From the NCBI RefSeq assembly GCF_001894805.1, contig NZ_BCWX01000001.1, positions 1,178,001-1,242,000 on the forward strand: 64,000 nt of DNA, read 5' to 3'. Of this stretch, positions 57,070-64,000 are shown one piece after another. A model generated the notes under the pieces. It had not been told where the DNA came from. It was given only the letters and a program-made list of their open reading frames with translations, and did not search any database. The position numbers and the translations under genes are program-made. How positions within the stretch are numbered: position 1 is the stretch's first letter; every line of letters begins with the position of its first letter. This stretch comes from Rhodococcus globerulus NBRC 14531 (lineage in GTDB: Bacteria > Actinomycetota > Actinomycetes > Mycobacteriales > Mycobacteriaceae).

Positions 57070-57380
57070 GTCCGCGCCGCTTCGACGATGGTGCTGCGAA
57101 CCAACTCGTCTGTGCCCAGGTACAGGTCGCGGGCGCTGTGTGTGGCGGCTGCGGCACTGGACACAACGGCGGCAAGACGGCCGAGATCGTCGATGTGAGT
57201 CTGTTGGGCTTCGCCGGTGACTCGGACGAAGTCCTCCGCAATCAATCCCAGGACTGCGCCGAGCGCAGTGTGATCGTGACGGGCCGCGTCGGCCTGGGCG
57301 CGGGCCACGGTGTCGGCGACGACGGCCAAGCGTGAACCGAAGTCTGTGATGTCTTCTGTGTGAGCTAGAAAATTGTCCAA
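57066..57380 (-). CDS. EspC-like type VII secretion substrate (WXG100-related)
   Basis: 104 residues, TTG start at 57380 preceded by GGGGGAAGAGAAG. Almost wholly helical, the size of an ESX-associated EspC-family protein. A C-terminal YLGTD (Y87-D91) matches the general YxxxD/E type VII export signal. It is the first gene of a codirectional five-gene run. Its partner in a secretion dimer could be the helical N-terminus of the NlpC/P60 protein. No ESX core gene (EccA-E) lies in the window. Confidence 0.75.
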   Translation of the reverse strand: MDNFLAHTEDITDFGSRLAVVADTVARAQADAARHDHTALGAVLGLIAEDFVRVTGEAQQTHIDDLGRLAAVVSSAAAATHSARDLYLGTDELVRSTIVEAART

Positions 57381-57462
57381 CTTCTCTTCCCCCCGTTGCG
57401 CTTACTCCTTTCTTGGACGCCGCCCGGGGCCGCTCGGTTCCCGAGGAACTATCCTCATGGTC

Positions 57463-58086
57463 ATGCAAACGCACGTAGTCGACCATCCGCTGGCAGCGGC
57501 ACTCCTGACGACAATGCGTGATGCACGCAGCGACAATGCGACATTCCGGTCGGCTCTGCGTCGGCTCACGCACATGCTCGTGTACGAGGCAATGCGCGAC
57601 GCCGAGATCGAAGAGTTCCCCGTCGACACGCCGGTGGCAGCGACAACGGGAATTCGTCTGGCCAAGCCTCCGTTGCTGGTCCCGGTGCTGCGCGCCGGTC
57701 TGGGCATGGTCGAGCAGGCCAGTGCGTTGATACCGTCGGCTGGTGTCGGCTTTGTGGGAATGGCGCGCGACGAGAAGACCCACGCGCCCGTTCCGTACCT
57801 CGAATCGCTCCCGGCTGATCTCTCCGGAATCCCGGTATTCGTACTCGATCCGATGCTGGCAACCGGTGGATCGATGGTTCACACGATCGACCTGCTCGTT
57901 GCGCGCGGAGCAACCGACGTGACAGCGGTGTGTGTTGTCGCGGCACCGCGTGGCGTCGACGCGCTTGCGGAGTCCGGCCACCCGGTTCGCCTGGTTCTGG
58001 CGAGCATCGACGACGGCTTGGACGAGAACGCTTTCATCGTGCCGGGCCTCGGCGACGCGGGCGATCGGCAGTTCGGACCGCGCTAG
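57463..58086 (+). CDS. upp: Uracil phosphoribosyltransferase
   Basis: 207 residues from the ATG at 57463 (a second ATG at 57457). It converts uracil and PRPP to [18 protein letters not shown] start, [16 protein letters not shown], the PRPP loop [12 protein letters not shown] and the C-terminal [15 protein letters not shown]-type end (here [17 protein letters not shown]). It converges on pmmB with a single-base gap. Confidence 0.96.
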   Translation: MQTHVVDHPLAAALLTTMRDARSDNATFRSALRRLTHMLVYEAMRDAEIEEFPVDTPVAATTGIRLAKPPLLVPVLRAGLGMVEQASALIPSAGVGFVGMARDEKTHAPVPYLESLPADLSGIPVFVLDPMLATGGSMVHTIDLLVARGATDVTAVCVVAAPRGVDALAESGHPVRLVLASIDDGLDENAFIVPGLGDAGDRQFGPR

Positions 58087-58087
58087 C

Positions 58088-59695
58088 CTACAAATTTTCT
58101 GCGAAGGCCCGGAGTTGTCTTGTCCGGGTCTTCGCTGCTGCCTGGGCGCCGGCGAGTTCGCTGCGGTTCGCTACCGGAATCACGACCTCGAGATAACACT
58201 TGAGCTTGGGCTCGGTGCCGGACGGGCGGACGACGATGCGCGTCGTCGCGCCGGTGAAGACCACCGCGTCGGTGCGCAGTGGCGAACCGACCGTCGCCAG
58301 ATCTTCGAAAGCAGCCAGATCTTCGAAAGCAACTGCCTCGCCGCAGATTTCGTGCGGTGGATTGCTCCGAACGCGGTCCATGATCGTGGCGATGTCGGCA
58401 ACGTCGTCGACTCTGCGGGAAACTTGGTCCCCGTGGTGGTAGCCGAATTCGAGGGCGTAGTCGTCGAGCACATCCAGCACGGTTCGGTCGGTGTCGGCAA
58501 GAGTGGCAACCAGATCGGCGACCAGGACGGCGGCCGAGATTCCGTCCTTGTCTCGGACGGCGTCGGGGTCGACGCAGTGGCCGATCGCCTCCTCGTAGGC
58601 GTAGACAAGACCGTCGCCCGCGCGGGTCAGCCACTTGAATCCGGTGAGGGTGCAGGCGAATCGAGCGCCGCGAGTGGGAGCCAGTTTCGAGAGCAGAGTA
58701 GACGACACGATGGTGGTCGCTACGAGGGAATTCGGCCGAGCCGCGGTGAGGACGTGGTCGGCGAGCAGCACGCCCGTCTCGTCTCCGCGAAGCATTCGCC
58801 ACCTGTCGCCGTCACGTACCCCGACGGCGCAGCGGTCGGCGTCCGGATCGAGAGCGATCGCGAGATCGGCGTTCACCGTGTCGGCCAGATCGAGAAGCGC
58901 ATCGGTGGCACCGGGTTCTTCCGGATTGGGAAAGGCGACAGTCGGGAAATCGGGATCGGGATCGAATTGCCCGGCGACTACGTGGACGTCGGTGAAACCG
59001 GCGGCGTGCAACGCGGCCAGTGCGGTGTCTCCGCCCACGCCGTGTAGCGGTGTCAGTGCGATGCGAATGTTGCGGGCTTGCCCGTGCGGAAGCGTTGCGA
59101 CGCGTCGTACGTAGTTTTCGATCACGGAGTTGCCCACCGGCGTCACCGGAGTTCTGGCAATGCTCGACGCGCCGCCGACCTTCGCGATCGCGCTTTCGAT
59201 CTCGCGATCCGCCGGTGAGACCAGTTGGGATCCACCGTCGAGGTACACCTTGTAGCCGTTGTCCGCGGCGGGGTTGTGCGACGCGGTGATCTGGATTCCG
59301 GCGCTGGCGCCGAGTGCCCGAACGGCAAATGCGAGCACCGGTGTCGGTAGCGGGCGGGGGAGAAGAGTGACCTCGAATCCGGCGGCGGCCAGGACCTCGG
59401 CGCCGGCAGTGGCAAATGCTTCGGAACCATGGCGGGCGTCGCGGCCGACAACGATGTGAGAGCCGCTGTGGCCGTGCGCGTTCAGCCACGCTGCGAGTCC
59501 GGCGGTGGTGCGGATGACAACAGCTACGTTCATCCCGTTGGGGCCGCCTCGCACCGGTCCGCGCAACCCCGCTGTGCCGAATGTCAGTGGAGCGGAAAAA
59601 CGTTCGGCCAGTTCATGTTCGGAGAGCGATGCGAGTTCGCGCCTGGTGGCCGGGTCGGGATCGGAGTTGATCCACTCCTGCGCCGCCAGGATCAC
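58088..59695 (-). CDS. pmmB: Phosphomannomutase/phosphoglucomutase family protein (PmmB)
   Basis: 535 residues, GTG start overlapping punA by 4 bp. Alpha-D-phosphohexomutase with the phosphoserine loop [16 protein letters not shown], the metal loop [10 protein letters not shown], the sugar-binding [12 protein letters not shown] and a phosphate-binding [10 protein letters not shown] near the end. Length and neighbours match M. tuberculosis pmmB; beside deoD/punA it may act on (deoxy)ribose 1-phosphate in salvage. Confidence 0.94.
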   Translation of the reverse strand: MILAAQEWINSDPDPATRRELASLSEHELAERFSAPLTFGTAGLRGPVRGGPNGMNVAVVIRTTAGLAAWLNAHGHSGSHIVVGRDARHGSEAFATAGAEVLAAAGFEVTLLPRPLPTPVLAFAVRALGASAGIQITASHNPAADNGYKVYLDGGSQLVSPADREIESAIAKVGGASSIARTPVTPVGNSVIENYVRRVATLPHGQARNIRIALTPLHGVGGDTALAALHAAGFTDVHVVAGQFDPDPDFPTVAFPNPEEPGATDALLDLADTVNADLAIALDPDADRCAVGVRDGDRWRMLRGDETGVLLADHVLTAARPNSLVATTIVSSTLLSKLAPTRGARFACTLTGFKWLTRAGDGLVYAYEEAIGHCVDPDAVRDKDGISAAVLVADLVATLADTDRTVLDVLDDYALEFGYHHGDQVSRRVDDVADIATIMDRVRSNPPHEICGEAVAFEDLAAFEDLATVGSPLRTDAVVFTGATTRIVVRPSGTEPKLKCYLEVVIPVANRSELAGAQAAAKTRTRQLRAFAENL

Positions 59696-60477
59696 AGTTC
59701 GCGGACCAGTTGGCGCAGCAGCGTTCCCACTCGGGTCGCGGACGCCTTGCCTGCCGCGAGTACTTCCTGATGATCGAGTGGTGCGCCGGTGATGCCCGCG
59801 GCAAGATTGGTGACCATCGAGATGCCCAACACCCGTGCGCCCAGAGCGCGAGCCGCGATGGTCTCGTGGACCGTCGACATGCCTACGAGATCGGCGCCGA
59901 GGGTGCGCAGCATCCGGATTTCGGCAGGCGTTTCGTAATGGGGCCCGGGTAGCCCGGCGTATACGCCTTCGGTGAGTTCGGGGTCGATGGAGCGAGCGAG
60001 TGCTCGAAGTTCGGGGGAGTAGGCGTCGACGAGATCGACGAATTCCGCGCCCACCAACGGCGAGCGGGCCGTCAGGTTGAGGTGGTCACTGATCAGGACC
60101 GGCTGACCGACGGCGTAGTCCTCGCGGATACCGCCGGCGGCATTGGTGAGGATCACGGTGTCCGCGCCCGCTGCGATGGCGGTGCGAACGGGATGGACCA
60201 CGGAGCTGAGTTCATGGCCTTCGTACGCGTGGGTGCGTCCGAGAAGCAACAGGACCTGGGTATCGCCGACGGTGACGGTTCGGATCCTTCCGGCGTGGCC
60301 GAGAGCCGACGGCGGAGCGAAGCCAGGTAGGTCGGCCATCGACACCTCGGCGGTGGGCTCACCGAACTGGTCGGCAGCGTCGGTCCACCCTGAACCGAGG
60401 ACTACGGCGACGGAGGGCGGCGCGCTTCCGGTCATGGCGGACAGAGCGGCAGCGGCGGCTTCGGCGATCGTTCCCAT
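59692..60477 (-). CDS. punA: Purine nucleoside phosphorylase
   Basis: 261 residues from the ATG at 60477; the frame continues to 60546 but would collide with the divergent gene. Trimeric PNP type: VVLGSGW, the phosphate-binding [43 protein letters not shown] and [14 protein letters not shown]. It yields base plus (deoxy)ribose 1-phosphate from (deoxy)guanosine/inosine. This is the gene called deoD (Rv3307) in M. tuberculosis. Confidence 0.95.
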   Translation of the reverse strand: MGTIAEAAAAALSAMTGSAPPSVAVVLGSGWTDAADQFGEPTAEVSMADLPGFAPPSALGHAGRIRTVTVGDTQVLLLLGRTHAYEGHELSSVVHPVRTAIAAGADTVILTNAAGGIREDYAVGQPVLISDHLNLTARSPLVGAEFVDLVDAYSPELRALARSIDPELTEGVYAGLPGPHYETPAEIRMLRTLGADLVGMSTVHETIAARALGARVLGISMVTNLAAGITGAPLDHQEVLAAGKASATRVGTLLRQLVREL

Positions 60478-60544
60478 GTGCGTTACCTTACTGACGAGTC
60501 GGGTCGGTTCGTCGGATGACCTACCGGCCATTACGCTGCCCTTC

Positions 60545-61243
60545 ATGCCTTATCTCGAACGCGACGGCGACGTATTCATCCTGTACCTCGGAAACGAGGG
60601 TGAAACTGACAACGAGAACCGTTTCACCCCTGATTGGATCGACTCGGTGCACAGCGCACTCGACGAGGTCGAAGCGCACGAGGGGCCGGCTGCCCTGGTC
60701 ACCACGGCGACGGGCAAGTTCTACACGAACGGCCTGGACACCACGTGGATCTTTGCCAACATCGACGGTCTTCCCGGGTACCTCGACAAGGTACACACGC
60801 TGTACACCCGCTTGCTGACATTCCCGATGGCGACGGTCGCGGCGATCGGTGGCCACGCCTTCGGAGCGGGCGCGATGCTCGCGACGTCGCACGACTTCCA
60901 GATCATGCGCGCCGACCGCGGTTTCTACTGCCTGCCAGAGGTGAGCCTGAACATGCCGTTCACCGTTGGCATGTCGGCCCTGCTGAACAGCAGACTCCCC
61001 AAGCAAGCGGCCGTGGAGGCAATGACCACCGGGCGCCGATTCGGTGGCGCCGACGCACTGTCTGCCGGAATTGTCCAGGAAACCGTCGAGGGTGATTCGG
61101 TGCTCGCGACCGCGGTGGCCAAGGCCGCTGCGCTCACCGCGACACACGGACCGAACCTGGCCGGAATCAAGGCCGGGATTCATCGAGACCTGTTGGTTGA
61201 TCTTGGACGGGTGACTGACAAGAGCAACTTCTCGTTCGGGTGA
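60545..61243 (+). CDS. Enoyl-CoA hydratase/isomerase family protein
   Basis: 232 residues from the ATG at 60545. Short crotonase-fold protein: [16 protein letters not shown] (oxyanion-hole segment), [19 protein letters not shown] and the C-terminal [13 protein letters not shown]. The typical hydratase Glu pair is not obvious; the form resembles plant peroxisomal delta3,delta2-enoyl-CoA isomerases. It has no counterpart at this place in M. tuberculosis as I recall it. Divergent from punA with 67 bp between. Confidence 0.87.
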   Translation: MPYLERDGDVFILYLGNEGETDNENRFTPDWIDSVHSALDEVEAHEGPAALVTTATGKFYTNGLDTTWIFANIDGLPGYLDKVHTLYTRLLTFPMATVAAIGGHAFGAGAMLATSHDFQIMRADRGFYCLPEVSLNMPFTVGMSALLNSRLPKQAAVEAMTTGRRFGGADALSAGIVQETVEGDSVLATAVAKAAALTATHGPNLAGIKAGIHRDLLVDLGRVTDKSNFSFG

Positions 61244-61255
61244 GACAATGATTCG

Positions 61256-62416
61256 GTGAATCATGAAGTCGACGGCGTAGTCAGGTCTGTGGAGACCGAT
61301 CTGATTGCGCTGTCGCATTCGATTCACGGTGATCCGGAGCTTGCATTCGAGGAATTCCGCAGCAGCGCCAAGGTGTCCGAACTGCTGGAGCAGCACGGCT
61401 TCGCGATCACTCGCGGTCTGGTCGATCTACCCACGGCGTTCGATGCGACGTACGGCAGCGGAGAGCTGGTCATCGCGATCTGCGCCGAGTACGACGCTCT
61501 TCCGGACATCGGCCACGCCTGTGGGCACAACATCATCGCTGCGGCGGCGGTAGGTGCCGGTATCGCCTTGGCGTCTGTGGCGGACCAACTCGGCATCACT
61601 GTTCGGGTGATCGGAACTCCGGCCGAGGAAACCGGTGGCGGCAAAGTGCTGATGCTCGAGCGCGGGGCGTTCGACGGCGTCGGCGCCGCGATGATGGTTC
61701 ACCCTGGCCCGATCGACATCATCGGTGCGACGTCGCTGGCCTTGGCCGATATCGCCGTCAGCTACCACGGACGGGAGGCTCACGCGTCCGCCGCACCGGA
61801 GTTCGGACTCAATGCCGCCGACGCGGCAACCCTGGCTCAGGTGGCAGTGGGGTTGTTGCGCCAGCACCTGCTCCCCGGTCAGCAGATTCACGGCATCGTC
61901 AGTGACGGTGGAACCGCCCCCAACATCGTGCCGGCGCGTTCGGAGCTGTTGTATTACTTGCGGGCGGAGACCGCCGCGTCGTTGGCCAATCTGTCGGAGC
62001 GGTCGAATGCCTGTTTTGCAGCCGGCGCTCTTGGCACCGGTTGCACTCACGAGATCCGCACCGTATCGCCGACCTACACCGAATTGACGCCTGATCCGTG
62101 GCTCGCTGACGTGTACCGCGAACAGATCCTGGACCTGGGCCGGGTGCCGTTGGCACCTGAATGGGAGCGTTCTCGTCCGCTCGGAAGTACCGACATGGGT
62201 AATGTCACCAACGTGATTCCTGGAATTCATCCTGTGATCGGTTTGGATTCAGCTGGGGCAGTGACACATCAGCCGGAGTTCGCTGCTGCGTGTGTCACGG
62301 AATCTGCTGATCGCGCCGTTGTAGACGGCGCAATAGCCTTGGCTCGCACTGCTGTCCGGGTAGCGTCCGATCCTTCGGAACGCGCCCGTCTGTTGGAAGG
62401 AGTAGATCGCCGGTGA
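61256..62416 (+). CDS. amiB1: M20-family amidohydrolase (AmiB1-like)
   Basis: 386 residues, GTG start. M20/peptidase family with DPELAFEEFRSS, the metal-binding CGHNIIAAAAVGAG, GTPAEETGGGKVLM and a dimerisation domain ending with HPVIGL. Relatives remove acyl or aminoacyl groups (aminoacylase or p-aminobenzoyl-glutamate hydrolase type). It overlaps the next, paralogous gene by 4 bp; both match M. tuberculosis Rv3306c-Rv3305c. Confidence 0.92.
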   Translation: MNHEVDGVVRSVETDLIALSHSIHGDPELAFEEFRSSAKVSELLEQHGFAITRGLVDLPTAFDATYGSGELVIAICAEYDALPDIGHACGHNIIAAAAVGAGIALASVADQLGITVRVIGTPAEETGGGKVLMLERGAFDGVGAAMMVHPGPIDIIGATSLALADIAVSYHGREAHASAAPEFGLNAADAATLAQVAVGLLRQHLLPGQQIHGIVSDGGTAPNIVPARSELLYYLRAETAASLANLSERSNACFAAGALGTGCTHEIRTVSPTYTELTPDPWLADVYREQILDLGRVPLAPEWERSRPLGSTDMGNVTNVIPGIHPVIGLDSAGAVTHQPEFAAACVTESADRAVVDGAIALARTAVRVASDPSERARLLEGVDRR

Positions 62417-63561
62417 ACGCGGCAATCGATACTTGGATTCACGCGCATACCGACGATCTGGTCGCGTGGCGACGGCACATTCACGCCAACCCCGAATTGG
62501 CGCGCCATGAATACGCGACAACGGAATTTGTCGCGACGCGGCTCATCGAAGCTGGACTTTCACCGAAGGTGCTTCCCGGCGGCACGGGGTTGACGTGCGA
62601 TATCGGTCCGGACGGACCCCGCATTGCCCTGCGCGCCGACATGGATGCACTGCCGATGCAGGAGGCGACGGGTGCGACGTACTCGTCCACGGTCCCTGGT
62701 GTTTCCCACGCTTGTGGGCACGACGCGCACACCACGATCCTGTTGGGCGTTGGTGTGGCCTTGGCGTCGTTGCCGGAACTTCCGGTCGGAGTTCGGTTGA
62801 TCTTCCAGCCTGCCGAAGAAGTGATGCCGGGCGGTGCGCTCGACGTCATCGCGGCCGGTGCGCTCGACGGTGTTTCGAGAATCTTTGCTCTGCATTGTGA
62901 TCCGCGCCTGGAAGCGGGTCAGGTCGGTGTGAGACTCGGTGCGATCACGTCCGCAGCCGATACCGTCGAAGTGGTTCTGGATTCGCCGGGAGGCCATACG
63001 TCGCGGCCTCACCTGACAACCGATCTCATCTACGCGCTCGGAACTGTTGTCACCGGATTGCCCGGAATGCTCAGCCGCCGTATCGATCCGCGCACCGGCA
63101 CCGTCATGGTGTGGGGCGCGGTCAGCGCCGGTCAAGCGCCCAACGCGATCCCACAGACCGGCATGATGACGGGCACGGTCCGAACGGGCGATCACGAAAC
63201 GTGGGAACTGCTCGAACCTCTTGTGGAGGAGATCGTGCACGGACTGCTCGCACCGACAGGTGTCCGCTACCAACTGAACTACCGCCGCGGTGTCCCGCCC
63301 GTCGTCAATGACGAGGTCTCGACGCGTATGTTCGAGGACGCCATCGCCAGCGTCGGGCAGGATGCCTTGGCTGACACACCACAATCCGGTGGTGGAGAAG
63401 ACTTTTCGTGGTACCTCGAGACCGTCCCTGGTGCAATGGCCAGGTTGGGTGTGTGGTCCGGCGAAGGTGAACAACTCGATATCCATCAACCCACATTCGA
63501 TCTCGACGAGCGCGCGCTCGGTGTGGGCGTGAAGGTTCTCACAAGCCTCGTTCTCGGTTAG
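62413..63561 (+). CDS. amiA1: M20-family amidohydrolase (AmiA1-like)
   Basis: 382 residues, GTG start inside the amiB1 stop (GTGA). N-acyl-amino-acid/hippurate hydrolase type: HANPELARHEYATTEF, ALRADMDALPMQEATG, SHACGHDAHTTILLGV, QPAEEVMPGGAL, and SGGGEDFSWYLE with the late metal ligand. Its substrate is unproven. Probably acts on the same class of amide as its upstream paralogue. Confidence 0.93.
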   Translation: MNAAIDTWIHAHTDDLVAWRRHIHANPELARHEYATTEFVATRLIEAGLSPKVLPGGTGLTCDIGPDGPRIALRADMDALPMQEATGATYSSTVPGVSHACGHDAHTTILLGVGVALASLPELPVGVRLIFQPAEEVMPGGALDVIAAGALDGVSRIFALHCDPRLEAGQVGVRLGAITSAADTVEVVLDSPGGHTSRPHLTTDLIYALGTVVTGLPGMLSRRIDPRTGTVMVWGAVSAGQAPNAIPQTGMMTGTVRTGDHETWELLEPLVEEIVHGLLAPTGVRYQLNYRRGVPPVVNDEVSTRMFEDAIASVGQDALADTPQSGGGEDFSWYLETVPGAMARLGVWSGEGEQLDIHQPTFDLDERALGVGVKVLTSLVLG

Positions 63562-63616
63562 TTCCGGTTCCCGTCGGGGGCACCGTTTTTCGTAAGGTTC
63601 GAGTGAAGGTACGGGC

Positions 63617-64000
63617 ATGTCCATAGGTGTGGGAGTGCGAATCGGCACAGTGGTGTCGACGGCAGTGGTCGCGTCGAACGATCCAGGTTCGGCTGATCCG
63701 GTGGTAATCGTTCGCGATACGGTTCTCAATCAGCGCAAGGACGGCACCACCGTGCTCGGCGGCGAGTCGGAGTTGGGCGGCGGCCGCGAGTTCACAGAAA
63801 GCTGGACGGGCTTTGTCGCCCGCGTCGGCGATCCGAGCGGTGTTGCCGGAACCGCTGATACCCGTTATCGCGCTGAAGATTTGGTGGCAACGTCCATCCG
63901 CTGCCTGCTACAGGAATGCGAGCCGCTGCCCGATCGTGGGGGTAAGGACGGCGGCGCGCCCGACATCGTGGCGACGTACCCGTCACGCTGGGATTCCTCG
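63617..64000 (+). CDS. Hsp70/actin-like family protein, N-terminal part (runs off window)
   Basis: 128 codons from the ATG at 63617, open to the end of the window. The start SIGVGVRIGTVVSTAVV resembles the phosphate-1 loop of Hsp70/actin-fold ATPases (G-I-D-x-G-T-x-x-S). DIVATYPSRWDSS near the visible end resembles the segment where DnaK-like proteins read V-x-T-V-P-A. Mycobacteria and rhodococci encode such Hsp70-like membrane proteins; only the first quarter is seen here. Confidence 0.6.
   Translation, partial: MSIGVGVRIGTVVSTAVVASNDPGSADPVVIVRDTVLNQRKDGTTVLGGESELGGGREFTESWTGFVARVGDPSGVAGTADTRYRAEDLVATSIRCLLQECEPLPDRGGKDGGAPDIVATYPSRWDSS

Noticed and set aside
57070-57981. Upstream extension of the NlpC/P60 frame
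   Set aside because: It overlaps the EspC-like gene and upp on other frames; the ATG at 57069 overlaps the EspC-like stop as expected for an operon.

Overview
This window is high-GC actinobacterial chromosome. Most of it follows, from memory, the gene order of Mycobacterium tuberculosis roughly from Rv3370c (dnaE2) through Rv3366 (spoU), folD, metA-metC, icd, trpS, dacB and sdhCDAB to cdd-deoA-add, upp, pmmB, deoD and amiB1-amiA1. Together with many GTG starts, DUF222/HNH and DUF2510 proteins, MMPL transporters, an R2lox oxidase, an F420-type LLM oxidoreductase and a SAM-IV riboswitch, this points to a Rhodococcus or close Nocardiaceae relative. The genus is inferred, not proven.

Layout. 1-9.6 kb holds accessory and housekeeping genes: a sulfatase C-terminus, R2lox, a DUF222/HNH protein, a hydrolase, a YdeI-like protein, a sucrase/ferredoxin-like protein, a 40-residue membrane protein outside the usual gene size, an MMPL exporter and a very basic protein. 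9.7-13.6 kb is a cobalamin-riboswitch operon: BtuF-, BtuC- and BtuD-like proteins, each overlapping the next by 4 bp, plus an FhuF-like 2Fe-2S protein. 13.6-17 kb is dnaE2 behind a perfect LexA/SOS box. A 783-bp leader precedes the most unusual locus, 17.8-24.6 kb: a 1363-residue membrane Pls/PosA-type (epsilon-poly-lysine-synthetase-like) single-module NRPS, two BPL-N amidotransferase-like paralogues and a multi-TM acyltransferase-like protein.

24.7-34.7 kb carries a rhodanese, a TDT transporter with divergent LysR regulator, trmL, small structural proteins, folD-DUF3017, a SWIM/SNF2 pair and a secreted RCC1-repeat protein. 34.7-38.9 kb is metX-metY with a SAM-IV riboswitch, and icd. 39-47.6 kb has an MFS exporter, xthA, a secreted RNase with a barstar-like partner separated by a triplicated stop/start junction, trpS, a BrkB protein, an LLM oxidoreductase with an apparent C-terminal frameshift, a D,D-carboxypeptidase and a DHFR-like protein.

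47.6-64 kb is core metabolism: succinate dehydrogenase (sdhCDAB) and a nucleoside-salvage set (cdd, deoA, add, upp, pmmB, punA), followed by two M20 amidohydrolases and the start of an Hsp70/actin-like protein. Inside it sits a codirectional operon with an EspC-like type VII secretion substrate, an NlpC/P60 hydrolase, a YbaB-like protein and a small unknown, where M. tuberculosis has sapM. I saw no tRNA, rRNA, CRISPR array, insertion sequence or prophage.
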